Below are positions 1 through 8,734 of a stretch of 20,168 bases of DNA, piece by piece; the stretch's first letter is position 1; every line of letters starts with the position of its first letter. The stretch is from an uncultured Sulfitobacter sp. (GTDB taxonomy: Bacteria > Pseudomonadota > Alphaproteobacteria > Rhodobacterales > Rhodobacteraceae). Below the pieces are notes generated by a model. The model was not told the DNA's origin. It made no database searches and saw nothing but the letters and a program-made list of their open reading frames with translations. Position numbers and translations under genes: made by a program. The stretch lies in NCBI GenBank assembly GCA_937923365.1, contig CALAIJ010000012.1, forward strand, positions 1 to 20,168. The letters are read 5' to 3'.

Positions 1-376
1 CTTCCGGGCCCAGTAGCGGTTCAATCAAGCCGCCATTGGCGTCGAAACAGGCCGCGAACAGAATGGAATCGTCCTTGCCCAAAAAGCGCGCCAGCGACGT
101 TTCCAGATCACGGTGCAGGTCCTGCGTGCCACAGATAAACCGGACGGAGGCCATGCCAAAACCCTTGGCGTCCATCGCCGTTTTGGCGGCCGCTATCAAA
201 TCGGGATGATCGGCTAAGCCAAGGTAGTTATTGGCACATAGATTGATCACCGACTTGCCGTTTGCCGTAATCCGCCCCGCTTGCGGAGACGAAAGCAGCC
301 GCTCGCGTTTTGTCATCTGGTCGTCGTCAATCTGTGCCAGCGTCGTGGTCACGTGATTAAGAAATGCTGTTGCCAT
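1..376 (-). CDS. kbl: 2-amino-3-ketobutyrate CoA ligase (glycine C-acetyltransferase), 5' part only
   Basis: This PLP-dependent enzyme of the alpha-oxoamine synthase family cleaves 2-amino-3-ketobutyrate with CoA to glycine and acetyl-CoA. It acts in the cytoplasm as the second step of threonine degradation after threonine dehydrogenase. Only the first 125 residues are present, about a third of the usual ~395; the gene runs off the left edge. Highly conserved stretches are visible: NLCANNYLG (residues 45-53), HPDLIAAAK (57-65) and GFGMASVRFICGTQ (72-85), all nearly identical to E. coli Kbl as I remember it. The start at 376 has GGAGAG just upstream on the minus strand. It lies 96 bp downstream of a same-strand XRE-cupin regulator, so that regulator is its likely controller. 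The PLP lysine lies outside the window. Confidence 0.93.
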   Translation of the reverse strand, partial: MATAFLNHVTTTLAQIDDDQMTKRERLLSSPQAGRITANGKSVINLCANNYLGLADHPDLIAAAKTAMDAKGFGMASVRFICGTQDLHRDLETSLARFLGKDDSILFAACFDANGGLIEPLLGPE

Positions 377-427
377 GGCGCTCTCCGTTTCGCGAAGGTT
401 CGCATAGCGGACGAAAATCCGCAATAA

Positions 428-467
428 TGGAATTACGCTAAGATGGAAAAAATTCCAGTAAGATGGA
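428..467. promoter_or_regulatory. Candidate operator between the XRE-cupin regulator and kbl
   Basis: Two copies of ATT-N4-TAAGATGGA lie at 432-447 and 452-467, exactly 20 bp apart (about two helical turns). The segment also contains the palindrome TGGAAAAAATTCCA (444-457) and an inverted pair TGGAATT (428-434) / AATTCCA (451-457). It sits directly upstream of the kbl start and directly after the regulator stop, where an operator for kbl would be expected. The repeats are seen; the binding role is inference. No convincing -35/-10 pair was identified. Confidence 0.45.
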
Positions 468-472
468 GTCGC

Positions 473-1030
473 CTACGTGCCATGCACCACCAGAAATGCG
501 CGCGCTGCGCCACCGGCGCTGATCTTGTGCGCGACATCTGCCGCATAACGTGCGGTGTCGCCCGCAGACAGATGCTCAACCGCGTCACCACTCACAACAG
601 AAAGGCGCCCTTCGATCACTGTCAGATGTTCACGCGTCCCCTGCGCATGTGGCAGACTATCCAGCACACCGTCTTGGCTAAACCGAAGTTCATAGACCTC
701 GTGGCGGCCTGCTTCTTCCGGGGGCGACAGAATTCGGATCGCACATCCCATACCGTGATTTTCAATCGCGGGGACATCGGTGCTGCGCAAGACTTGAACA
801 CGGCTTTCCTGATCGTCCTCAAGGAGCCCCGCAAAATCCACCTGAAGCGCCTTGGTCAGGTTCCAAAGTGTCGAGATCGTCGGAGAGGATTCCCCGCGTT
901 CGATCTGACTGACCATACTGCGGGACACACCCGATAGTTTCGCCACAGCATCCAGCGACAAGCCTTTTGCACGGCGTGCGTCTTTCAGGCGGTTCGGGAG
1001 TAATGACAATATTGCGTTGGTGCTATCCAT
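473..1030 (-). CDS. XRE-family transcriptional regulator with C-terminal cupin domain
   Basis: This is a 185-residue cytoplasmic DNA-binding protein. Residues 13-67 form a lambda-repressor-like HTH (LKDARRAKGLSLDAVAKLSG, then GVSRSMVSQIERGESSPTI with the recognition helix near 35-46). Residues ~95-183 form a small beta-barrel cupin with a HAQGTREH stretch (128-135) and H168, plausible ligand- or metal-contact positions. HTH-cupin regulators of this size commonly control amino-acid or amine catabolic genes. The gene is transcribed toward kbl with a 96-bp gap that holds an operator-like repeat, so control of threonine/glycine metabolism is the best inference. The ribosome site upstream of the start at 1030 is weak. 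The effector cannot be read from the sequence. Confidence 0.85.
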   Translation of the reverse strand: MDSTNAILSLLPNRLKDARRAKGLSLDAVAKLSGVSRSMVSQIERGESSPTISTLWNLTKALQVDFAGLLEDDQESRVQVLRSTDVPAIENHGMGCAIRILSPPEEAGRHEVYELRFSQDGVLDSLPHAQGTREHLTVIEGRLSVVSGDAVEHLSAGDTARYAADVAHKISAGGAARAFLVVHGT

Positions 1031-1192
1031 AATAACGGATCATACCGAACGGCAGACAGCCGCCGCAAGGCGGAATTGCAGCGGTTGCGGCCCAGTCCGC
1101 AGCGCCTTTGGCTTTCACAATCTATACAGCCAATGGGTCCTGACTCCGGGGCGGGGCTGTTTGCTCTAAATGTGTACCTGTGGCCGCGCGGC
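1031..1192. other. Intergenic gap between RTX gene 1 and the XRE-cupin regulator
   Basis: This gap of 162 bp contains no credible ORF. Two small GC-rich hairpins are visible: a perfect palindrome GCCGCGCGGC (1183-1192) directly after the RTX stop, and CCGCC-GCAA-GGCGG (1060-1073) about 30 bp before the regulator start. Neither is followed on the minus strand by a T-run, so neither is a clear intrinsic terminator. The promoter of the regulator presumably lies here, but I could not pick one out. Confidence 0.4.
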
Positions 1193-4100
1193 TCAGCTCA
1201 GGATCACGTCGCCTGCATCAAAGAACGCAACATCGAAATTCTCCACCAGGATCACATCGCCGCCACCAAAGTTGATGCGCATGTTGACCCCTGAATTGCT
1301 GGCGATTGCCAAGACATCCGATGCGAAGTCGGAGAACCCAAACGCCGTTAAATCAATCGCGTCAATGCCGTCTTCCCAATCCTTGATACGGTCATAGCCG
1401 CCGCCACCGCTGGCCGTGTCCGCGTAGACGAAGGTATCCGCGATACCGTCAAAGGTGCCGCCGCCCATGCCGCCCGTCAGCGCATCGTTCCCGGCGCCTC
1501 CGTAAAGGACATCGGCACCGTTTTCACCAAAGAGAAAATCATCGTCGGCCCCACCATCCAGCATGTCATTGTTGCCGCCGCCGCGCAGGTCATCAATGCC
1601 CGCATCGCCAAAGATCACGTCATTGCCAAGGTTGCCGCGCACCTCGTCGTCGCCTGCATCGCCGTTGACCGTGTCGGCATCGCGTCCGCCATAGACGAAA
1701 TCGCGCCCTCCGCCACCAAAGAGGGTATCGCTGCCACTCAGCGCAAACAAAGTATCAGACCCTTCGCCGCCAAACATTGCGTCCGCGCCGGAGCCGCCGA
1801 ACAACCGGTCATCACCGTCGCCGCCGTCAAAGACATCATCGCCGTTCTTGCCTTTGAGGATGTCGTTGCCCGCGTTGCCTGTCAGGACGTTGTTGCCCGC
1901 GTTGCCGATCAATCGGTCGTTGAACGCGCCGCCGGACAGGTTCTCGATGCTCATTAGAACGTCAGCGCCCATGCCGCCGCCGACATCCAGCCCCGTGTAG
2001 CTGAGGTAAACCGCCAGATCGCCCGTCGCCTCATCGTAGGCCATTGTATCGCTGCCCGCGCCACCGTCGAAGATATCAGCCGCAGTGCCGCCAAAGAACC
2101 GGTCATTCCCGTCGCCGCCATGGGCGTCATACACCGTGTTGCTGGCGGCATTGCCAAGGAACTGGTCATTGCCCGCGCCCAGCACGTAGTGCTCGAAGGT
2201 CGAGAATGAAAACTGCGTGCCGTCGACGGATCCGCTGTTGTTGGACAGCCCGAAAGCGGTTGTGCCGCTCAGGTTCAGGATCGATTCCTCAACCCCGGGT
2301 GCCAGAAGCGACAGGTCCAGCGTGTCGACGTCCGAATCACCGCTGAAATTGTTGGAAAACGCCGTGAAATCGGTCGGGCGGACCGTGTCATTGCCCGAGC
2401 CGCCGGACAGGTAATTGCCCGCCGCTTCGAACAGGTCGTCCCCGTCGCCGCCGTAGGCTTGCAGGTAATCGCCGGCTCCGGTGAAGGTGTCGTTGCCTGC
2501 CTCACCGTACATGACGGCGCCATCTTCAGTGTCGGTCAGGGTGTCGTTGCCTTCACCGCCGAACATATTGTCATAGCCGCGCCCGCCTTGCAGGCTGTCA
2601 GCGCCGTCTCCGCCTTCCAGCCGGTCGTCCTCGCGGCCTCCGTTCAGCGTGTCATCCCCAAGCCCGCCATAAAGATCATCACGCCCCTCGTCGCCGTTCA
2701 GGATGTCGTTTCCGTCAAAGCCGTACAGATCATCTTCATCGAAGCCGCCGTTCAGCACGTCATTGCCGCGCCCGCCCACGACTACGTCGTTGCCTGCGTT
2801 GCCATCCAGCGTATCGTCGCCGTCCATCCCGTGAAGCGTGTCATCGCCCGTGCTGGCATCAATACTGTCTGCCGCCCCTGTGCCAAAAAGCTCATCGGCA
2901 AAGGAGCCCGGCGTCTGGCCATTGCCTGTGTCCGGCACGTAGACCGCGTTCAGCACGCTTGTCTGCCCCAGAACTGGGACCAGCGCCCATTGCCCACCGC
3001 TGAGCAAGCCTGTCAGGGTGATGGTGGCCAGTGTCGTGTCCTGACCAAAGCTGATGGTCGTATCCGGCCCCGTTGTCGACTGGATCAGCTCGTTGTCATC
3101 CTGCAGCTCTTCGATGGAGGTTCTGGTGATCCGGAAGCGTTCGCCAAGCTCAAAATCAGTGATCCGGTCCCCATCAAAGTGCGCCAGTTCGCCAAAGAAC
3201 ACGTCCATGCCTGCACCGCCGGTAAGCGTGTCTACGCCTAGGTGACCGCCAAGTTCATCGGCATCATCCTCGCCCAGCAAGACATCATTACCGAACCAAC
3301 CCGAGAGGGTGTCCTGGCCCGTACCACCAAACAAGCTGTCGTTATCGGAGCCACCATCCAGATTGTCATCTCCAGTGCCGCCATAAAGCGTGTCATCCCC
3401 ATCGACGCCTTGAAGAAGGTCATCATCGGCGTCCCCGTTCAGAAGATCATCCCCGCTTGAGCCGTAAAGCTGGTCGTTGTCGTCGCCACCGTTCAGCACA
3501 TCGCCAAAAGGATCGTCTGTGGTGTCGCCTGCGGCATAAAGAAGATCGGTACCCGCCCCACCATTCAGCGTATCCGCGCCGCCTTCACCGAATAGGATAT
3601 CGTTGCCAAGGCCCCCGTTCAGCACGTCATCGCCCAGATTGCCGTTCAATCGGTCATCGTTATCGCCACCGTTCAACGTGTCGTTGCCGTCTCCGCCATA
3701 AAGGGAGTCGTTGCCGGTTCCCCCCGTAAGGGTGTCCTCGCCGCCTTCGCCAAAGAGGTAATCCGCGCCCGTGCCGCCGGTCAGATCGTCCGCGCCATCG
3801 CCGCCATTAAGGACGTCGTCTCCGGCTTCGCCATCGAGCGTATCGTTCCCGGCCAAACCGTGCATCAGATCAGATCCGCCACCGCCAAGCAGGGCGTCAC
3901 CCACAGCCGTCCCGAAGATCAGATCGCGGCCACTGGTTGCCGTGGGCAGGATGCCTGCGTCCGGTACGAAATAAAGCTCAAAGTGGAGGTCGTTACCGAT
4001 GTCATCGATATCCAGCAATGTGACCACCGTGCCCGATACCTCACCGTAGCCAAGCAAGGTGAAGGCGTAATCAAGCGTAAAGTCGCGGTTCACGTCGAAC

Positions 4101-4708
4101 GACACGACCAGATCAGCCCCGCTGACAGAGGTCGCAATGCTGCCGGTGACGAACACCGAATAGGTTGACTCGTGATAGGATCGTCCGAGCCCTTCAATTC
4201 TGATCGCTTCACCAAGCTGGTAGTCGGTGATGGTGTCGCCATCCCAGAAGGACGCGTTCGAGGTGAAGAAATCTATCCCCGCACCGCCGCTCAGGGTATC
4301 AACGCCGCCGTACCCGTCCAGCGTGTCGTTGCCTGCGCCGCCATTCAGCGTGTCATCGCCGTACCAGCCGTTCAGGCTGTCGTTATCGTCGTCGCCGTTC
4401 AGAAGGTCGTTGTCGGAACCGCCGCCCAGCGTGTCATCACCGCTGCCGCCGTTCATCACGTTGGCGCCGCTGACCGAGGAAAGGTAATCGCCCCCGCCAT
4501 TGCCGTTCAGCGTGTCATCGCCGGACCCGCCGTACTGGTTCTCGCGATCGTTGCCGCCATTGATGACATCGTTGCCTTCTTCGCCATAAATGTTGTCGAA
4601 GTCGCCCATGCCGTTGATGGTGTCATTACCTGCGCGCCCGAAGATCGTATCGACGCCTGTCGTGCCATCAATCACTTCGCCAATGCTTGTACCTGTAATC
4701 GTCCCCAT
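1193..4708 (-). CDS. Large RTX calcium-binding repeat protein (RTX protein 1)
   Basis: This is an acidic, glycine-rich protein of 1171 residues built mainly of GGxGxDxLx nonapeptides, which fold into calcium-loaded parallel beta-rolls after secretion. There is no N-terminal signal peptide; proteins of this kind normally leave through a type I (ABC/MFP/TolC) exporter using an uncleaved C-terminal signal. Repeat blocks occupy about 12-145, 258-505, 605-780 and 845-1085. They are interrupted by non-repeat segments at ~146-257, ~506-604 and ~780-845. The C-terminus ([35 protein letters not shown]) matches that of the divergent neighbour. Residues 142-171 and 498-527 are related copies of one module. 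No protease, lipase or toxin catalytic motif is visible, so function is unknown; surface/matrix roles are possible. The start at 4708 follows AAAGGCGAC. Confidence 0.88.
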   Translation of the reverse strand: MGTITGTSIGEVIDGTTGVDTIFGRAGNDTINGMGDFDNIYGEEGNDVINGGNDRENQYGGSGDDTLNGNGGGDYLSSVSGANVMNGGSGDDTLGGGSDNDLLNGDDDNDSLNGWYGDDTLNGGAGNDTLDGYGGVDTLSGGAGIDFFTSNASFWDGDTITDYQLGEAIRIEGLGRSYHESTYSVFVTGSIATSVSGADLVVSFDVNRDFTLDYAFTLLGYGEVSGTVVTLLDIDDIGNDLHFELYFVPDAGILPTATSGRDLIFGTAVGDALLGGGGSDLMHGLAGNDTLDGEAGDDVLNGGDGADDLTGGTGADYLFGEGGEDTLTGGTGNDSLYGGDGNDTLNGGDNDDRLNGNLGDDVLNGGLGNDILFGEGGADTLNGGAGTDLLYAAGDTTDDPFGDVLNGGDDNDQLYGSSGDDLLNGDADDDLLQGVDGDDTLYGGTGDDNLDGGSDNDSLFGGTGQDTLSGWFGNDVLLGEDDADELGGHLGVDTLTGGAGMDVFFGELAHFDGDRITDFELGERFRITRTSIEELQDDNELIQSTTGPDTTISFGQDTTLATITLTGLLSGGQWALVPVLGQTSVLNAVYVPDTGNGQTPGSFADELFGTGAADSIDASTGDDTLHGMDGDDTLDGNAGNDVVVGGRGNDVLNGGFDEDDLYGFDGNDILNGDEGRDDLYGGLGDDTLNGGREDDRLEGGDGADSLQGGRGYDNMFGGEGNDTLTDTEDGAVMYGEAGNDTFTGAGDYLQAYGGDGDDLFEAAGNYLSGGSGNDTVRPTDFTAFSNNFSGDSDVDTLDLSLLAPGVEESILNLSGTTAFGLSNNSGSVDGTQFSFSTFEHYVLGAGNDQFLGNAASNTVYDAHGGDGNDRFFGGTAADIFDGGAGSDTMAYDEATGDLAVYLSYTGLDVGGGMGADVLMSIENLSGGAFNDRLIGNAGNNVLTGNAGNDILKGKNGDDVFDGGDGDDRLFGGSGADAMFGGEGSDTLFALSGSDTLFGGGGRDFVYGGRDADTVNGDAGDDEVRGNLGNDVIFGDAGIDDLRGGGNNDMLDGGADDDFLFGENGADVLYGGAGNDALTGGMGGGTFDGIADTFVYADTASGGGGYDRIKDWEDGIDAIDLTAFGFSDFASDVLAIASNSGVNMRINFGGGDVILVENFDVAFFDAGDVILS

Positions 4709-5107
4709 GAAATGTCGCCTTTCAATTGAGCGTTAAATTTATGCTTCGCCGCGACCAACACAGCCGCGCAGGTTGGATCGCAAAAGAATCTCTTCTTTGA
4801 GGCAATATGTAAAAACTAAGCACGAGGATTCTGTGCGCAGCGCAAAGCTGCTTCACAGATCCATCTGTGACACTAGGAACGATTCAACCAAAACCCATAG
4901 TGAGGATACGCTTTTGGCTCGGTTGTACCAGTGCTTTTTGGGCTCTTCTACGCAGATGCTGTATTTGCTGGCTTCTTCGAAGGGGTGCGAAAACGCGCCG
5001 CTCAAGCGAGGGAAGTTTCGGAGGGCGGATCAGAGGCTTTGCGAAACCAGCACGTCTATGTAAAAATCCCGGAATATTATTCGGTAAAGGTAACAAGGAA
5101 TTTTCCA
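4709..5107. other. Divergent intergenic region between the two RTX genes
   Basis: This gap of 399 bp separates the two divergently transcribed RTX genes and must hold both promoters. An open frame in phase with RTX protein 2 extends back to 4931, but it has no ribosome site and its sequence is not RTX-like, so I treat it as noncoding. Visible structure includes an inverted pair CCAAC (4755-4759) / GTTGG (4772-4776), a stem-loop at 4831-4858 and an 18-bp perfect inverted repeat at 4853-4870. No convincing -35/-10 pair was found for either gene. Confidence 0.5.
4831..4870. promoter_or_regulatory. Overlapping stem-loop and 18-bp perfect inverted repeat
   Basis: TCACAGATCCATCTGTGA (4853-4870) is a perfect inverted repeat with 8-bp arms and a CC centre. 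It overlaps an adjacent hairpin made of CTGTG (4831-4835), GCAGC (4837-4841), loop GCAAA, GCTGC (4847-4851) and CACAG (4854-4858). CACAG can pair with either flanking CTGTG, so the two foldings exclude each other. It is either a protein operator for the divergent pair or part of an RNA leader about 240 nt upstream of RTX gene 2. The sequence shows the repeats; either role is inference. Confidence 0.45.
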
Positions 5108-7225
5108 ATGGCACATAATTACGACTTTTCCCAATCAACGCAGGGTGTGAACGTTCAACTGGAAACGTTGCTAAGCAACGGATCTGGGTCCTCCTTTCAA
5201 GGGGTCGGCCTGTCCGATCATTTCTGGTCAGCGACAGGAACCCACACGTTCAGCGCCACATATGATATCGATCCGGGAACTGCGACAATCGCGCTCTCTT
5301 ATACCTCTGAGGGCGATACGGTCACAAACATTCCCACAAATGTCGCAAGCGACTTTCCGTTGCCGAACGGCCTTTCGGTAAACAGCGGTAATGCGCTGTT
5401 CCTTGACGGTTTTTACGGGGATGGCACGCAAGGTGCCGTACTTGAGTTTACCAATCATACCGGTTTCACGCTGCCATTGCTGGCAAATCTCACAGGCGTT
5501 TACGCTACTTTCTTCGACGCTGATCAGGCATTGTATAATACCTACCTGGCGCAGGTACGTCAGGCAGTGATCGGGCAGATCGAGACACTGAATGCGCAGA
5601 ACCTTGCCAGCGTCGGTCCCATCGAAATGACCGCATGGGACAATGGCGATGGCGCCAACCCGACGTACCACCTTGTCTATACGCCTGACGCAAATACCAC
5701 GCGCACGGTGGGCGATATGAGCTTCAACGACTACTCCGGCTTTGACCTGAACTCCTTCTCAACGGGGTATGGGTATTTAGGGCAATTCCACCAATTTACC
5801 GGACAGCAGTTCTACCAAGGGTCTGACATCACGGTGACGTTGACTGATCATAATGATAACATGACCAACTTCAGGTCGATGGGCGCTGATGATAGCCTTG
5901 TCGATGGTGGCGGAGGGGATGATTATGTGTCGCTTTCCGTCGATCCGGGCACCGAGGCGGCGTTTGTAGACACGCTGACCCTGCAAGGGGGCATTGGCAA
6001 TGACACGTTGGCAGCCAGCGTTGGCGAAGCATCCGCAACCCAGATCAACCTTCATGGCGGCGTTGGCGATGATTTTCTGAGCGCCTACAGTCTGAACCTG
6101 CCATCGGTCAGCACTGCGTTTCTTGACGGAGGAGAGGGCAACGATAACCTCACCGGGCTCGATCAGGAACAGAGCACGCTTCATGGCGGTACCGGCAACG
6201 ATACCCTGAGAGGCGGCGATCGTATTGATGAACTCGACGGCGGTGACGGGGCTGATTTCATTCAGGCGCGGGGCGGCAACGACCTTATCAAGGGGGGCGC
6301 GGGCAACGATTCGATCTACGGCGGAAGTGGTGATGATGCGTTGGATGCCGGTACGGGGGACGACTATCTTGATGGTGGCGACGGGATCAATACCGCGTCT
6401 TACGGGTCCGCCGATGCGGGCGTCAGCGTCTATCTCAAGTATAGCGGGCGCGAGACGGGACAGGGTCAGGACAGCTTCTTTCTGATCCAGAATCTTGAAG
6501 GGTCTGACTACGCTGACCGCCTTACAGGTGACGAAAGTGCCAATGCGTTGACCGGTGGTACAGGTAACGACACGTTGCGCGGGCAAGGCGGCGAAGACCG
6601 GCTTGACGGTGGCGATGGGGCCGACAACCTGCGCAGCGGCAATGAAAACGACACGCTTTTGGGCCGCGACGGAGACGATATTCTGGTCGCTTTGGACGGC
6701 AACGATCAGATCGGCAGTGGCGGGGGCAATGACTTTGCCTATGGCGGGCGCGGCGACGACACAATCAACGGCAACAGCGGCGAAGACAACATCCGGGGCA
6801 ACCGCGGAAATGACGTGTTGGACGGCGGCGCGGATACGGACATTATCCGGGGCGGCGGGGGCAACGATACCGTGATCGGCAGCTTTGGCGATGATTTCCT
6901 GTTTGGAGAAAACGGCGCTGACCGGATCGAAGGCGGCGACGGCAATGATGTGATGCGCGGAGGTATCTCTGGCAGCGCAGGCGATGGGTTTGCAGATGTT
7001 TTCGTGTTCACTGCAGGCGACGATTTCGATGCCATCAAGGACTTCGAAAATGGCACGGATGCGATTGATCTGACGGACTTCGGCTTTGCTTCTTTTGCTC
7101 AGGTCGAGGCATTGGCAGAGGATCGCCCCTCAGGGCTTCGGATTGATTTTGGCGGCGGCGATGTCTTGTTCATCGATAACCTGTTGCTGGCGCAATTTGA
7201 TGCAGGCGATGTGGTTTTGGCCTAA
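5108..7225 (+). CDS. RTX calcium-binding repeat protein with a novel N-terminal domain (RTX protein 2)
   Basis: This protein has 705 residues. Residues 1-~255 are a non-repeat region rich in beta-prone, aromatic and Asn/Thr residues (for example FNDYSGFDLNSFSTGYGYLG) that I cannot assign to a family. From ~258 onward it is RTX repeats (GGxGNDxLxGG) to about 620. A C-terminal export-signal-like segment follows (FDAIKDFENGTDAIDLTDF, FGGGDVLFIDN, FDAGDVVLA). Residues ~424-705 align along their length with ~880-1171 of the divergent RTX protein 1, so the two share a C-terminal half and differ at the N-terminus. No signal peptide is present; type I secretion is inferred, though no exporter gene is in the window. 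The start at 5108 was chosen because AAGGAA lies 7-8 nt upstream; the longer in-frame start at 4931 lacks any such site. Confidence 0.85.
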   Translation: MAHNYDFSQSTQGVNVQLETLLSNGSGSSFQGVGLSDHFWSATGTHTFSATYDIDPGTATIALSYTSEGDTVTNIPTNVASDFPLPNGLSVNSGNALFLDGFYGDGTQGAVLEFTNHTGFTLPLLANLTGVYATFFDADQALYNTYLAQVRQAVIGQIETLNAQNLASVGPIEMTAWDNGDGANPTYHLVYTPDANTTRTVGDMSFNDYSGFDLNSFSTGYGYLGQFHQFTGQQFYQGSDITVTLTDHNDNMTNFRSMGADDSLVDGGGGDDYVSLSVDPGTEAAFVDTLTLQGGIGNDTLAASVGEASATQINLHGGVGDDFLSAYSLNLPSVSTAFLDGGEGNDNLTGLDQEQSTLHGGTGNDTLRGGDRIDELDGGDGADFIQARGGNDLIKGGAGNDSIYGGSGDDALDAGTGDDYLDGGDGINTASYGSADAGVSVYLKYSGRETGQGQDSFFLIQNLEGSDYADRLTGDESANALTGGTGNDTLRGQGGEDRLDGGDGADNLRSGNENDTLLGRDGDDILVALDGNDQIGSGGGNDFAYGGRGDDTINGNSGEDNIRGNRGNDVLDGGADTDIIRGGGGNDTVIGSFGDDFLFGENGADRIEGGDGNDVMRGGISGSAGDGFADVFVFTAGDDFDAIKDFENGTDAIDLTDFGFASFAQVEALAEDRPSGLRIDFGGGDVLFIDNLLLAQFDAGDVVLA

Positions 7226-7237
7226 CAAACTGGCGCG

Positions 7238-7258
7238 GCAAAGGCTGGCTGGCTTTGC
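7238..7258. terminator. Short inverted repeat between convergent genes
   Basis: GCAAAG (7238-7243) and CTTTGC (7253-7258) form a 6-bp stem with a 9-nt loop in the 33-bp gap between the convergent RTX gene 2 and soxT stops. It could act as a bidirectional terminator, but neither side has a real T-run, so this is a weak call. Confidence 0.3.
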
Positions 7259-8311
7259 TTATTCGGCTGGCGCGAAGCCGGTGATCAGTTGCTTTAGACC
7301 AAAAGCGGCGCCAATGAATATCGCCAGAAACGTGATTGGGGCGCTGAAGGCCAGCAGTGAAAAAGCAGAGATGCCCTGACCCACGCTGCATCCCACAGCA
7401 AGGATCGCGCCTGTCCCCATGATCGCCGCGCCCAGAATTTGCCTGCGTAGCTCGCGCGGGTCATCGCAGGCTTCCCACCGGAAATGCCCCTTGGAGTAAG
7501 ACCCCGCAACCGCGCCAAGCACCACGCCCACCACTGAGCCCACGCTGAAGGAAAGGGCATTTCCCGAGGCCGTCATCGCATAGTAGATCGTATCGCCGAT
7601 CGGGGCGGCAAAAGAATGGGTCTCAACCGGCTCTACCGCGAAACCTGTGGTCGCGATCCAGTAGGTGCCCAGCCACCCCGAGGTGATCGCAAGGCCCACC
7701 ACAAATCCCCAGAAGATATGCGCGGGGGCTTGGCGCATGGCCCGGCTTGTCAGGGCGAAGGCGATCATCGCGCTGCCGATCAACCCGCCAGTGACAAGGG
7801 GCGAGACGCCAAATAGCCCAGCCAGTTGCGTGAAACCCTGAGGCCGCCCTGCATCCATTTCTACCGGAAATAGCCAAACCCGCAGATGGGCCAGCGGCCC
7901 CGACATCACGAAATATGCAGACAGGCCCATGACGATAACGATCAGCAAGGACCGCAGGTCGCCGCCGCCCAATCTGGCCAACGCGCCGTAACCGCAATTG
8001 CCGCACAGCGCCATGCCATACCCGAACAACAGCCCGCCGATCACAGTGGCCAAGGGGCTCCATGTGCGGGTCAGATATGCGGTTTCCATGGGATCAAGGA
8101 AGCCTGCCGAAATCGCGAGATGCGTTCCCAGGATGGCAACGCCAATCGCAATGGCCCACATGCGCAAGCGACGGTCATCGGCCCCATACAGGACGTCTTC
8201 GATGGCGCCCAGCGTGCAAAAGCGCCCGATACGTGCGGCCAGCCCCAATGCAATGCCGCCGATCAGACCGATCAGCGCTGCGGTGTTGGCCTCTCCGAAA
8301 AGCTCCAGCAT
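7259..8311 (-). CDS. soxT: YeeE/YedE-family sulfur-compound permease (SoxT-like)
   Basis: This is a 350-residue inner-membrane protein with about nine hydrophobic segments. It carries YeeE/YedE hallmarks: GLIGGIALGLAARIGRFC near the N-terminus (C32), ALCGNCGYGALARLGGGD (C103, C106), and GCSVGQGISAFSLLA near the C-terminus (C308). In the characterised bacterial YeeE thiosulfate transporter, conserved pore cysteines relay the substrate; C32, C103/C106 and C308 are the likely counterparts. Related proteins in sox clusters are called SoxT. It is the last gene of a minus-strand soxS-soxR-soxT unit, 39 bp after soxR, with a GGGGGAC ribosome site. The substrate (thiosulfate or another sulfur species) and the direction of transport are inferred. 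A role in signalling sulfur status to SoxR is also conceivable. Confidence 0.85.
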   Translation of the reverse strand: MLELFGEANTAALIGLIGGIALGLAARIGRFCTLGAIEDVLYGADDRRLRMWAIAIGVAILGTHLAISAGFLDPMETAYLTRTWSPLATVIGGLLFGYGMALCGNCGYGALARLGGGDLRSLLIVIVMGLSAYFVMSGPLAHLRVWLFPVEMDAGRPQGFTQLAGLFGVSPLVTGGLIGSAMIAFALTSRAMRQAPAHIFWGFVVGLAITSGWLGTYWIATTGFAVEPVETHSFAAPIGDTIYYAMTASGNALSFSVGSVVGVVLGAVAGSYSKGHFRWEACDDPRELRRQILGAAIMGTGAILAVGCSVGQGISAFSLLAFSAPITFLAIFIGAAFGLKQLITGFAPAE

Positions 8312-8350
8312 TTGGCGTCCCCCATACCCGATACTGGCGAGGCAATCGGG

Positions 8351-8728
8351 CTAGTCTTGTCTACAGAACAGGTCGTAGACGACTTCCATGATTTGCTTTG
8401 GCCGGTCATCTGTCAAGCTGTAGTAGATCGCCTTGCCCTCGCGGCGCGGGGTCACAAGCCCCTCCAGCCGCAGCCGTGACAACTGCTGGGACACAGCCGC
8501 CTGACGCGATGAAAGCAGTTCTTCCAGCTCAGTCACCGACTTTTCACCAGAAGCAAGATGACACAGGATCATCAAGCGCCCTTCGTGGCTGATCGCCTTG
8601 AGAAAGTTGGAGGCGGCCTGGGCGTTCTCCATCATCTTTTCCATGTCTTCCGCGCAGGTATTCTTGTCGAACACAGGCAGGCGCGTCGGGGTGGCGGTTT
8701 CTACGTGAGCTGTTTCAGGGGGGGGCAT
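8351..8728 (-). CDS. soxR: SoxR, ArsR/SmtB-family repressor of the sox genes
   Basis: This 125-residue winged-helix regulator has the ArsR core at residues ~38-112: FLKAISHEGRLMILCHL, then the recognition region LLSSRQAAVSQQLSRLRLEG and the wing RREGKAIYYSL. It has three cysteines: C25, C56 and C122. Sulfur-responsive ArsR repressors (SqrR, BigR and SoxR types) use a cysteine pair to sense persulfide or thiosulfate-derived sulfur, so two of these are probably the sensor; which two is inference. In Paracoccus pantotrophus and Pseudaminobacter, SoxR is reported to repress by binding the soxS-soxV and soxW-soxX gaps, and matching inverted repeats are found here. The gene lies 6 nt after the soxS stop and is probably translationally coupled. 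The ribosome site for the start at 8728 is poor; an internal ATG (M29) would remove C25. Confidence 0.92.
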   Translation of the reverse strand: MPPPETAHVETATPTRLPVFDKNTCAEDMEKMMENAQAASNFLKAISHEGRLMILCHLASGEKSVTELEELLSSRQAAVSQQLSRLRLEGLVTPRREGKAIYYSLTDDRPKQIMEVVYDLFCRQD

Positions 8729-8734
8729 AGAGGC

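Noticed and set aside
2459..3241. Long open frames opposite the RTX genes (also 3860-4168, 4172-4729 on plus and 5777-6586 on minus)
   Set aside because: They read the Gly/Asp/Asn repeat codons in antisense, giving monotonous Val/Ile/Ala-rich sequence, with no ribosome sites. They are composition artefacts of the RTX repeats.
1300..4700. Tandem short repeats considered as a CRISPR array
   Set aside because: The repeats are in-frame degenerate nonapeptide codons (GGxGxDxLx), without uniform spacers, and lie within a continuous coding region.
4931..5107. 59-codon upstream extension of RTX protein 2
   Set aside because: It has no ribosome site at 4931 and its composition is unlike the protein. 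A good AAGGAA site lies directly before the ATG at 5108.
7886..8479. 197-codon plus-strand frame across the soxT/soxR junction
   Set aside because: It is antisense to two well-recognised genes and lacks any domain signature.
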